A DNA stretch of 64,000 nucleotides, from NCBI GenBank assembly GCA_900660155.1, contig CABFPE010000037.1:1904246-1968245 (forward strand). Reading direction: 5' to 3'. The notes under the pieces were generated by a model. It was not told the DNA's origin and searched no databases. It saw nothing but the letters and a program-made list of their open reading frames with translations. Below are positions 45,560 to 56,326 of this stretch, one piece after another. The translations under genes and the position numbers were made by a program. Every line of letters begins with the position of its first letter. The stretch's first letter is position 1. Origin of the DNA: Hofstenia miamia (Eukaryota; Xenacoelomorpha; Acoela; Hofsteniidae).

Positions 45560-47560
45560 TACAAGGGGCTTGCCAAGATTGGCAATAAAGACGCCTATGG
45601 ATTTGCCTGCACCACATTAGCATTCAAAAGCAAGAGGCTGAAATATATAGCCTTGTTGAACAATATCACAATATTTGGCTGTTTTTTGAAATTTAGCATC
45701 TGTTGCAGCCTTAGCAGGAGTGAAAATGTAAATCCAGCTGGGAGCATTTGCATCAACCAATGTAACATCTCACACAAAGAAATGGAATCTTGTGCAAGGA
45801 ATAGTAGTCAAACCATCAGGTCCATTATATTCTTTTCTGATCAATCCCAGTGGTTCTAAAATTGAAGGTTCATTGATCATTGAGAATGTGCACTTGAATA
45901 AATAATTCAATTGAGAATAGTGTTTCAAAACATCCAGTACTCCTTTTACATGACAATCCATGGAGACCATCAGCTATAATTTTTACACCACAAACACAAG
46001 TATGTTGCTCACAAACATGATCTCCAAGTCTGGATGCAACACTGATGCACAGAGTGACATTATTCATTTTTAGGTTAAGTTTGTTGAATGGAAGAGCAAC
46101 CATGTCCCAGCTAAATTACCTTGAACTGCTTGAACCTTGCAAGATGCTTTTCAAACATATTTTTCAATAGCAAACTCTCAAGCTGTTTGAAAATAAGGAA
46201 GGACCAATTCTTTGAATAGTGGAAGATTATCTATTTGAAGGTTGTGAATAATTAGCAAGTTTTAACCACAATTCCAATGCATCTGCTTCTTTAATTGAAA
46301 GGACTTCCATTAGCAATCTTTACCATCAAGTCCTCACATTTGGCCAAAGAGGCAAGAAATCAAATTGATGCTAAAATATGTGTTAAAGGTATACCTAAAC
46401 CACATAATGAAAATCAAAGACATGCTTGTACAGTTGTATTTCCTGATAAATTAACATTAGTAATACATTCAAGTAGACTATTGATAAGAGTATCATACTT
46501 CTCAAATTGATTAAAATTTGGAAGAGCAGTAAAGACCATACAATAACTTTGGTATGAGAAATGCATTCTTCAGTAAGAAAAGAGCAGCATGGGAATCTAC
46601 TTCCACTAATCTGTATTCCCAGTTCATTGTGTTTTCTCTGTATGAACTTCAAAACAATACTTGATAAAATACCTTCACCAAGAACAACTAATTCACTTAA
46701 GAGAGACTTGATCATTGTGCGTTTTTCAAATAAAGGATTACCAAGAAAGGTAAATTGACACTCTGATGGATTTAGCTGAAGTCCAATCTTAGCTGCAGGA
46801 GATATTACATTCTTGAAATCCTTTAATACTTTTTTAGCTTCATCAGTAATATTTCCATCATCCAGATTAAAAAATTTTAATTCAGACCTTGCTGACGTAA
46901 TAAAATCAATTATTCAATCACAGAAAATTGGTGGACCCTCTGGATCACCTTGTTGTACATCAGTAATTGAGTCCAAAATAAGGCCATCAAAATATAAATT
47001 GGAGTACTTGCCATAAGTAGAAATGGAGTAATTATAGATCGCCAGACGTTTTTCAGCAATGATGTTTAAGAAATGCTGCCTGTTGATCATGTTGAAGGCA
47101 TTCCTAAAATCAATCCATGATGCGGGGGCTTTCTATATAACAGCAAATAGAATGCACCGCGGCTTCCTCCCCACATGGCGTAGCATGTCCTAACTGTTGT
47201 TGACCATATGACGCTAGTCTTTTCAATTGGCATGATTTACATACAATTTTTCCACACAGAAGAGTCCCACCAACTGCATTTGCTCTCACCTTTTTGGTTT
47301 GAACCAAAGAAGATTCGATGAATGCAATTTGATACTTTGCCTACAATTACCAAATTAACAAATTTGGGAAGACCTTCCACAAAATTGCAACCATGCTTCC
47401 CATTGCTCTCCTTACTGAGGTCATGGAGAGCCTGTGGACAAAAACCGTCTGACCTTCTGATGAGCGAATTGAATTCAAAGCCTTTCTAGAACTGATAGAA
47501 ACAGAGGAGGAATTCATTAGTTGTGTATTTGGCAACTGACTAATAGGATGGAGATTTTTG
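45560..47560 (-). pseudogene. REL-endonuclease LINE (HGLSC family), old copy
   Basis: The minus-strand order is ALNSIRSSEGQTVFVHRL (47.5 kb), VRANAVGGTLL..KIVCKSC with LGHATPCGEEAAVHS (47.3-47.15 kb), FRNAFNMINRQHFL, VQQGDPEGPPIF (46.95 kb), FFNLDDGNITDE, and LQLNPSKCQFTFLGNPLFEK. Next come CISVASRLGDHVCEQHTCVC and GVKIIADGLHGLSCKRS (46.0 kb, zinc knuckle), then WDVTLVDANAPSWIY and AKYCDIVQQGYIFQPLAFE (45.7 kb, PD-(D/E)xK-like DVTV block). These are the same blocks in the same order as at 62.1-64 kb. The family is a LINE-like RT with a C-terminal restriction-like nuclease, clade uncertain. It is much decayed. Confidence 0.75.
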
Positions 47561-47889
47561 AGTTAATCATCAACTACTTCAGGTGTGCTAAGTGCCAGAT
47601 GAGAGCTGCGACTGGATAGACGAATGGCACCCTTGACATCAGCATCATCATCATTACTCTATATAATATCTCTGATATCAACTTAGTGGATTTTGAAGGA
47701 TGATTAAAATCCAGTGATTGATATTCAGAAACTACTTTCATGCAATATGTTCACATTAATTTCTTTCACATCAAGTAGGTATTCAGGTGGTTTATTCAAT
47801 GTGATTTCAAATACTTGTTAACATATTCTATTTTTGAGAAGATATTTTGATTTCATTGACAGAAGTTTTCAAAAATGAACCTAAATCGC

Positions 47890-48245
47890 GTTAACAGCCA
47901 TTGGCTGTGCATTTTTTATTTATTCAGATTTTGATTGCATTTGTTTTTACAGAAATTTTATAGGCTTTATGCTTTTCGTTAATGAGTTTCTTAGAATCTT
48001 CTGAAATCCATAATTTCCAAGAAGGAATTCTCTTTTGATTTCCATAAATGATCTTCTTTACAACTGGAAAGTGCTTGTTATATAATTGATGCAAATTAAT
48101 ATTGATAAAACTTAGTTTCTCATTAATGGACATTGTGTCATAATAGTTATGCCAATTAAGATTTAGTAAATCAAAAACGAATTCTGGTTTGCTAAATCTT
48201 TTAGAATCATTGTAACATCAATTTCTTCTCTTTGTTTACTTTCAT
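47890..48245 (-). pseudogene. LINE K endonuclease-RT linker fragment
   Basis: The minus-strand reading has LNLNWHNYYDTMSINEKLSF, NLHQLYNKHFPVVKKII, and PSWKLWISEDSKKLINEKHK then AYK. This resembles the linker (NxxFxxHFPxxKK...PWIxxxLKKLIxxKxxxYK) between endonuclease and RT in APE LINEs. It may be the upstream continuation of LINE J. Confidence 0.6.
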
Positions 48246-48455
48246 TTTAACATATGTTGCACAGATGATCAGAAATGAAGAAATCTGTAGATAAAATAGA
48301 AAAGCAACAGATAAAGATATTGTCATCTTAATCGATTGCAAGGAGGAACGAGGAAGAAGAGTTCCTGAGTCAGCCTATGGCCATGTGCTATGCCTACGTA
48401 GAGTTTCGTTACATCATTGTAACTCTGAGCGGTTGCATTATATATTTATATTTAT

Positions 48456-48458
48456 ATT

Positions 48459-48512
<54 letters not shown>
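48456..48512. repeat. (TA)n microsatellite
   Basis: More than 50 bp of TA repeats immediately left of the Tc1-like outer end, the usual TA-rich target. Confidence 0.95.
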
Positions 48513-48515
<3 letters not shown>

Positions 48516-50711
48516 CTGGACAAAAGTATTGAGATACCCATTAATTTTTTACGTTTGGGTTATTATCTACAATCAAGTAATGAAACGCTATCATATTGCT
48601 TAGGAAAGCTAGAAGAATTTCCAAGTAATTATTGGGGGAAAAATAGCATGGGACAAAAGAATTGGGACGGCACCATTAAGTGAAAAATTGCAAAAAATAT
48701 TCGTATTCTGCATGCCCAAAAACAAGAGAAATGTATACGGGTAGAATTTTAGGTTCATTTGTTTCGGATAATCCATCAGTTTTACCGATTGGGCATAAAA
48801 AGAAAAGTTTTTTTCAAAAATCACTAAAAATTTCATAAAATTCTTGTGCAATCGTTTTTCAAGGATTCTCAATATTCGAAGATTGTTGTTGATATCACAC
48901 TAGAATTCTCCTAGCAATGCCTTTGCAGAGGTGAGTAACTGCGCACCTCTCTCGCTTTAATTGCATGCAAGTTTCTCAGGGATCCCTCGTCAATAGATAA
49001 AATAGTGCCTTATCATCTCAACAACTATATTTGCGAAGATACCCTGATTTCTTGAGCACAGATCAGTGGCACTCAAAAGTATTGAAACAGAGGCTAACTA
49101 CTGTAAAAAATGCCCCAACTTAATGAATAACAATTTTACAGTAAAATCAACACTGAAAATACATTCAAAGTATATCTAAGAATTCATAATTTTGTTTTTA
49201 TGAAAATTAGGTGTATATAAATATATTTTTAAGTTGGATTAAATTTTCTTGACTTAGCACTATGAGCTCAAAATTATTGAAACAGTGGAGTTAAGTTTTT
49301 TACAACTAATAAAAAAACGAAACAAAATAAAAGCAATGAATTACACAATTCTACAAAGTATTCAATAAAAAATAATATTCTCAGTATTTTCCAAAGCCAC
49401 CACATGCTTTGATGACGGTGTCCAGACGACGAGGGATAGATTTAAAAAGTTTGTCTATTGTTTCATCAGAGATCTTGTAAAACTCTTTTTCTGCATATCT
49501 CCACAGTTCATCCACTTTATTAGGACACCTATTAGCCACCGCCTTTTCATAATAGCCCAGACTGGTTCAATTATATTAACGTCTGGACTCTTCGCTAGCC
49601 ACTGTGTCAACAATGCAACATTTCTTTCCTCAAAAAATTCTTTTGCATACCGTGCTGTGTGACAGCTAGCTCCAACATGCTGCAGAATATCATTTTCTTC
49701 AATGAGAGGCAAAAAGATATTCGTTTAATATTTCAGTGTATCTGAAAGAATTGATGGAACCATCGACCTTGACAAGGCACATCACAACATTATTCTTGAT
49801 CATGCCCCAAACCATTATTGATTTCCCTCCAAATTTGACTGTTGGGATAACATATCGTGCACAATATCTAGAAGCACTATTTGGACGTCTTACTAATTCT
49901 CGTCGTCGTGGGTATAACTCCAGTTTGCTCTCATCTGTGAAAATAATTCTTGAACAGTCGAGAGCTGTGTGAAAGCATCTTGCTTTGCACCATTTAAGAC
50001 GCGCAATTCCCTGACGATTGTTCAGCTTTGATGACTGAGCAGCTACACGATGCTTCAAACCATATTTCGTCAAAATGTGCTTTACAGTAGCGATGCTCAC
50101 GCAAGTTCCGCTACTCGTTGTTGCTTTGGTGTCGTCTTTGATGGGTGACCCATCTTTGCCTTGACTGTGGTTGTTCCAGTTTCCTTAAATCTGTGGAATA
50201 TTCTGCTTACAGTAGGTGCAGAACGATTGAAGAGCCTTGAAATTTCTCTGACCCCGGCTTGATCTAAGTGTTTGGCTATGATTAGTTGGCGTATATCTTG
50301 AGGAGTATAAGAAGGCATGTCAGTGTAGCAAACGCCCGAAAAAGTGATACATACTTGAAATGCATGCAATTGAGAAATAGGTGTTAGGCATCTGAAGTAT
50401 TAAAGGCATTGTTTCACTACTTATGAGCTGCGGTATTTTGCTGTTATTCAATCTCTTTTGCTATTTTGCACCCAACAGTACTTTTCTAATACTGGTGAAC
50501 TGATTAATTAAGATTAAGTTTAACCTTTAAATACTTCTATAAGTAGTTAATTTTCTAATCGATTCATGAATGCATCAGGGCATTATCTTAGTTGTAAGTA
50601 AAGTTATATTCTTTGGCAATGGGCACACAGTAAAATTGATTTTAATAACTTCAAAAATTCAAGTAGAACATTATTTTAAGAGGCCTGTCTCAATACATTT
50701 GTCCAACTCTG
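48513..50711 (-). mobile_element. Nested Tc1-like transposon ends
   Basis: Outer inverted ends: TGGACAAAAGTATTGAGATA at 48517-48536 and, on the minus strand, TTGGACAAATGTATTGAGAC at the right (about 50710). Inner ends: GAGCTCAAAATTATTGAAAC at 49264 and, inverted, GCTCATAAGTAGTGAAACAA at about 50428. A further isolated end-like motif (GGCACTCAAAAGTATTGAAA) lies near 49066. This looks like one Tc1-like copy inside another, with the inner one carrying the transposase. Confidence 0.7.
49455..50318 (-). pseudogene. Tc1-like transposase, frame-broken and missing a catalytic Asp
   Basis: The start MPSYTPQDIRQLIIAKHLDQ (ATG at about 50318) leads into a helix-turn-helix (VREISRLFNRSAPTVSRIF) and basic stretch (KAKMGHPSKTT). 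After a frame change near 50100 come SIATVKHILTKYGLKHR and IIFTDESKLEL (first Asp), and VKFGGKSIMVWGMIK. After a second change near 49705 come DILQHVGASCHTARYAKEFF, where the usual QHDGA/QDNA Asp is Val, and SPDVNIIEPVWAIMKRR with the Glu 35 residues on. About 25 residues between the HTH and SIATV are lost. Dead. Confidence 0.85.
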
Positions 50712-51430
50712 AAAAAGTTCTGGTTACATAAGATCCAAAGAGGAAACATTGACTCACAATTATATTGTATTGAAATTGTTTTCTAAAAGTACCAGGGGAT
50801 ACATTTTAATTATCTAACCCCATTAACCGATTATTGTATACAACACAAAAATATTGAAAGTATAAATTCCTCACGTAATATTAAACACATTTTACCAAAT
50901 CATAAACTTTCAGTATCTAAAAACTTGATATATTTGGGTAGAACAGCGAAGCAATAGGCCTATGCAGATTGTGTTATCTACATAACGGTTGACTGCCTTT
51001 ATAAATTTTACTCAATTTACATTTCCATTAAAATCTTATAACTTGTGTGAATACACAAAAAACTAGGCACTACGTAGTACTAGTGATTAAATATTGTGAG
51101 TTGTTCAGTTGGTAGTTTCTTGTCTTTTTGAATCTTTGGATTTTATAACTGAGAGATAAAGTACGCTATAAATAATAATTTTACTTGGTGTCAGAATATT
51201 TTTTTATAAACAGTTTATGATTTGATTAGATGGCCATAGATATTTTCATGTATGATACTTGATTTCCGATTTTACGTTAATTTTTAAATGTAACTTAAAA
51301 ACTTATCAAATCACAAGTCTGTCGGGCAATATTGAAGCTAGATGTCTGTAAAACACATGCGATTTTGATTCCTCAGCTACAAACAAATTCTTTCGAACTA
51401 TATCCAACTATAAGAGATTTTTGGTACCAA
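50712..51430. other. No recognised feature
   Basis: AT-rich sequence with no coding frame or repeat structure that I can support. Confidence 0.5.
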
Positions 51431-52500
51431 ACAGAGGTGGACATTGCCTGAAATTTTAAAAAACTTAATATTTCGAAACAGTACAGCTATATCAGCGATG
51501 GCATTCAATAAAAAACTATACCTGACCGACATGACACACAATCTGATTAAACGAACCCGGCTATCGATTCACTCATCCAACCTGACTCCACTTGAAAAAA
51601 ATAAAATGAACATCCGTCACGAATCTTGGCTTTTACTTACACAGGGATGAATTTTGAGATGCAATCAGTCTACGCTATAATTGACCAATAATGCGATTAT
51701 CACAAATAAGTGAGTATGGTGCTTCAAATAACATTGATCATGTATTGATATGTAAACTTGGAGGCTTTATTATGCTGAGACATAATACAGTAAGAAACTT
51801 AGAAACTGAATTATTATCTATAGTTTGCAACGGATGTTTCTATAGATTCTTCATTAATAGAACTTACTGAAAAAAAATTAAAATTAATGGAAACATCGAA
51901 AATAATGCTCGGCTTGATTATCGTTTTGGGAATATCCCAATGCTCCATCAAATCAAAGCAAAACTTTTGCTAAAATTTTATCTGAACACGAGGCTTCCAA
52001 GAAAAGAGCATACCAAGATCGTGTGCAGATCTTTGAACATGCTTAATTCATATTTGCAACCAATGGTGCTATAGGTGAAGAAGATATTCGATATCTTACA
52101 TTACTTGCTGAAAAGTAAAACAATAAAATGAATTGTAGTTATGCAGACGCTTTCAGTTACATATGAAAGAGGCTTTCTTTTACAAATTTAAGAACAGTAT
52201 TAATTGCTCTACATGGTAAAGAAAGAAATTTTTTTCAGATCCTAACTCCTCTAAATGAAATTGATGTCAATTTGATTAAAAATTTTTATTAGTAATTAAT
52301 CCGTTAACATACATGGAAGATCAACAGCTAAATGATAATTTTTAATATTTGTAAAGCAGATTTTGTAAATCATATAAATGTTTTGTTGTAATTTATTATC
52401 GGAAATCATTGAAGTGTTAATTTTATATACATGTATATTTATTTTCTTCTTTGTTGAAAAAATGTAAATTTGGTGATTTTAAAAAATTAAACTTTGTAAA
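51430..52500 (+). pseudogene. REL-endonuclease LINE C-terminus (HALxC family) and 3' tail
   Basis: The plus-strand reading has AFNKKLYLTDMTHNLIKRT and RHESWLLLTQG, then HVLICKLGGFIMLRHN and TVRNLETELLS, the zinc-knuckle block (HALxCxxGGFxxxRHN). NARLDYRF, ASKKRAYQDRVQIFEHA, FATNGAIGEEDIRYLTLLAE and LSFTNLRTVLIALHGKE follow. This set is a recognisable C-terminal end of an invertebrate LINE-like group with a restriction-type nuclease. It is spread over all three frames. From about 52310 it runs into an untranslated tail shared with 17870-18140. The RT itself is absent. Confidence 0.65.
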
Positions 52501-52509
52501 CCAAGATTT

Positions 52510-53395
52510 TGATATAAGAATGTACATGAATTGCAAACTCAAATTTTTATGCCCGAGGGCTATCCGACCAGATACCTGAAATATATCCCAGATACCTTTC
52601 TCTGAAGCAAATTAACCCCAATGCAGTGCATGCGTCGTCATATATAAGCAATGTGTTGAAAAATAAGTTAAATTTTTTGTTTTTTTTTATTTCAGTGAAA
52701 ATATTTTGTAATAGCTTCTACCATGCATAAATTTGTTCTAGCAAACTGAAAATACATTTTTTTTCACGAATCACAAAATGGGTCGAATTTTCAGTAATAT
52801 ATATAAACAAAGCTTTTGCCATCTTTGCTATTAAAGATATAACATAATCTTTAATTGACAAATCAAATCACTTTAAACCTGATGGAAGAAATAGAATGTT
52901 CAATGAAACCAAGAATTTATACACGCATAATTTTAATTGTAAGTAATTCATATAAAATTCTATTTATTATTTAGTGCGTTTTTAGTTCATCTAGAACTTG
53001 TAAATAATTGTGTTTGGATATATCACTGTGTAAATTCATGACTAAATATTACTCATGAAGCAAAAACAAATAATTCAAGAAGTAACAATGACAAGATGAT
53101 GTACTTTGTGGAAATGTTTGACAAACGTACGTAGCCTCTGTGTCAATCCGCAACTTTGACTGCTAATGAGTAAAAATAGAAAATATCTATATCTAAAGTT
53201 TTATTGTACAATATAATATACTGTTCACAACACAAAATAGCATCAAAAAGCAATTGAAATAAATGAATAAAATCACATACAACAATTAATATTTACAAAT
53301 AAATTACAATTGCTAATGCGAATTTGGATGTGGTCTATTGGACAGTCAGTATTATGAAACTTAAAATCTGGTGAGTTCTATTCAAGCCTTTCTCT
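52510..53395. other. No recognised feature
   Basis: AT-rich with no gene or structured repeat seen. Confidence 0.5.
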
Positions 53396-53399
53396 GCAT

Positions 53400-53483
53400 G
53401 ACCTGGAAGTACTTAATAATAATTTTAAAATACTCATCATTGTATTTATTTTTTTATATATTGAGGTAAATGAGTTTTTCAAT
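53400..53483 (-). pseudogene. LINE D ORF2 C-terminal piece (downstream of the nest)
   Basis: The minus-strand reading LNIKALMYNKKILKNSFTSI is homologous to the intact LINE A protein at IIEPIRYKKRIMKNSFLNTA. It continues LINE D from 61719-61880. The 8.2 kb between the two was inserted later. Confidence 0.6.
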
Positions 53484-53526
53484 ATTTTCTTGTTATACAT
53501 AAGAGCCTTGATATTAAGAGTTCTAT
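53484..53526. repeat. Target-site duplication of LINE B, left copy
   Basis: TTCTTGTTATACATAAGAGC, then CTTGATATTAAGAGTTCTAT. It matches 61675-61718 with three or four differences over about 40 bp, in direct orientation, and touches the (TTATC)n tail of LINE B. Confidence 0.85.
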
Positions 53527-53551
53527 AAGATAAGATAAGATAAGATAAGAG
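53527..53551 (-). repeat. (TTATC)n tail of LINE B
   Basis: Five repeats of TAAGA on the plus strand directly after the left target duplication. On the minus strand it follows CTGAATATAGATTC. LINE A has CTGAATATAGAATT and then (TTC)n at the same place. Confidence 0.9.
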
Positions 53552-53969
53552 AATCTATATTCAGATAAATGTTAACAATTAAATAAGTGATAATTCACAA
53601 AAACACATATATACAATTCACATAAATTACAAGAGAAATCATCCAGGCTATGAATAAATTACAATAGTACTATTTTAATAACGAGTTATAGTATATTCAT
53701 TGTTATAAAATACGTATCCAGAAATATGTTTTTGCTTAAGGAAGATTTTTAAATGCTTTTTAAAAGATTTCAATTTTTCAATATTTTTAATTTCTTTAGG
53801 TAGCGAATTCCAGGTTCGAATGGCGACATTAATTAAGGGTTTCTTTAAAACGTTTTTCTTATACTTAACACATGTAAAAAGCTTTGATCTTGAATTCTGT
53901 TTATGAGTAAATCCCGGTATTTTAATCGTATTATAAGATGGTAGGTTTCTGATTAGCTTGAAGAATGTC

Positions 53970-56140
53970 AGAAGAGTGTTCGATATAACCAGTTGTTTTC
54001 GAAAAAGAATTGACCTAGAAATGTACTGTTTTCGATGATTTTTTCGTTGTGATATTTAATGCTCATCTTAATTGAATATCAAGTTTTTTATAAAGCACTT
54101 TGCTTAGGTCAGTAAATAAAATGTTTGCGTAATTAAGGTAACTAATGTTGAAGGCATGGAAGAATTGAATTATCGCACAAGGTGGTAATTGCCTAACTAC
54201 TAGGTCATACTTTTTATACCTATAACTAATTTTCTAACTATTAAATTGATGTGAGAGTTGAATATTAGCTTTGAGTCAATAGTTACTCCTAGGTACTTGA
54301 AAGTGTCCACAATAGGAACATTAATATTATTTACATTTAAAGTCACTGCAGAAACATTGTAATAGCTTTTATTTGGCTGCAAAATACAAAATTCAGTTTT
54401 AGCTTCATTAATATTCAACTTGTGCATACAAAAGTGTTTTGACAATTTGTTACAATTCAATTCTATAGATTCCACAGCTAGTTGCATTGATGAATTATCG
54501 CTGAAAATGCAAGTGTCATCGGCATATTGGATTAAAGTGCAATTAGTTATAGAATGCATGTCATTTACATAAATGCTAAAAAGAAGGACTAGAATCGTAC
54601 CTTGAGGCACCCCATTGTAAACCAGTAACCATTTTGAAAAAATATCATTTAATTTAACTCTCTAGAATCTTTGATTGAGGTAACTAGTTATCAATTGCTT
54701 ACTATAAATAGAAAATGCTAAATAAGATAGTTTTTCAATTACAATGCTATGATTAATCGAATCAACAGCTTTTGAAAGATCTAAACAAGCTATAGCTACA
54801 AATTTGTTAGAATCAAGTGATGCTCTTCATTTTTCAGTAGCATTTAATAGTACATCAGTTGTTGAGAAATCTTTACGAAATCCAAATTGCGTGTTTGATA
54901 ATAAATCGTACTAATTTAAATGTTCAGTTATTTGATTATGTAATAATCTTTCGAATATTTTGCTTATTGGAGAAGTAATTTAGATGCAGTTGATGGATCG
55001 TTTTTCTTAAAAAATAGGAGTAATGTGAGCAAGTTTTAAATTATCCGGGAAGGAATTAAATTTTATGCATTGATTAAAAATAAAATTTAATGGATTTGCA
55101 ATGACGTGCAGTAATTTTAAGGGCCTATGAGAGAATGCTTGAGGGACCGCTTGATTTGTTGGTTTTAAGCTTGATTGACTTAATAATTTCATAACTAGTT
55201 GAGAAGCGGAAAGAAAATTCGGGTGTAAAAATTTTGCGTGAAACGTTTTAGTACTTAACGAAGGGGGCATTGTATTTTCCTAGATTAACAAAAGTCTTAT
55301 CATTAGATATTTCAGGCCCGTAGCCAGCATAATCACCTAAGGGGAGTCGATGCGCATTTAGAAGGGGTTGATGGAAATTTCGACTTTTTTATAATATAAA
55401 CTAAAATTTTACTAAGTCTGTACACCATTTTATTTTTGTTGCATCCATGAGCTACGCGGATTTTCTGACTAGTATAGTGATAAAGTAAGTGATCAAAAGC
55501 GGGGTGAAGCCCTGCGAAAATTTTTTGAAAGTATAGACAAAACAGACTTTAGAATTGAATTATTATAAGCCATATTACAACAATTGAATTACCAAATTTC
55601 ATTTTTAAATGCTGATTTTTCTTTTAGCTTTGTTGTCTAGGAGGGGTTGCCTGACCTCCCAGGAGGGTGCAACCCCTCCTAATCCCCCTGGCTACGGGCC
55701 TGAGATATTTCTAATTTGTCACTAAGATTGTTTCCTTTCTGATCTTTTATCATATCAATTGAGTTTGATTTTGATCGCTTATAATTTGTGATTTCCTGTA
55801 TTAGCTTCCATTTTGAACGTTCACTTGGAAGGCGCGCATATTCATTCTTAATAAACTCTTTCTCTTTGTCATCAACAGCGATATCATTCTCTTCGATAAG
55901 GAAACACTGGTTTGTGTTACAACTTCTCTTAAATTATACGGTATAGGTATCACTTACCTCATTGCAGTTACGGCGACAATTTTGTTTCGCAGTAATTGTT
56001 TATAATATATTGACTCTCTTGTGCAGACAAACTCACAAACTTATTGTTTAGTCCCATCCACTGAATACCATTCTTTAGTTTTAGTTTAGATTTTTATTGT
56101 TATATCTTATGATTACATTTAGTAAGCTTGCATTGTTTTA
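53970..56140 (-). pseudogene. LINE B ORF2, linker and reverse transcriptase
   Basis: On the minus strand, ARLPSERSKWKLIQEITNYK (linker), then beyond the MITE APSLSTKTFHAKFLHPNFLS, FNSFPDNLKLAHITPIF, ACLDLSKAVDSINHSIVIEK, MPQGTILVLLFSIYVNDM, IQYADDTCIF and VDTFKYLGVTIDSKLIF. It is about half identical to LINE A and therefore a sister subfamily. Frame changes and stops interrupt it in several places (for example between 55007 and 54610). YADD is intact. Confidence 0.8.
55313..55702. mobile_element. 390-bp hAT MITE inserted in LINE B
   Basis: The ends are CAGGCCCGTAGCCAG and CTGGCTACGGGCCTG. The perfect 8-bp target duplication AGATATTT lies at 55305-55312 and 55703-55710. CAG...CTG ends with 8-bp targets define hAT. 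The LINE reading NLSDKLEIS...NDKTFVNLGK crosses it. No coding capacity. The perfect target copy suggests that it is younger than LINE B. Confidence 0.95.
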
Positions 56141-56326
56141 ATGGTGAAGAAGAAGAAGAAGAAGAAGAAGAAGAAGAAAATTCTATATTCAGAAATTGTT
56201 TTAACAATAAATAGAAATACTGATAACAAATTCTGAAAGCGTCAAGAAAGTAATACAAAACTAAACAAAAAAAAAAACAACGAATATTTACAAATAAAAA
56301 GTGGTTAACTTGGGCTATGGCGATTG

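Noticed and set aside
53806-53826. AGGTTCGAATGG considered as a tRNA B box
   Set aside because: It lies in the LINE B coding region, with no matching A box or acceptor stem.
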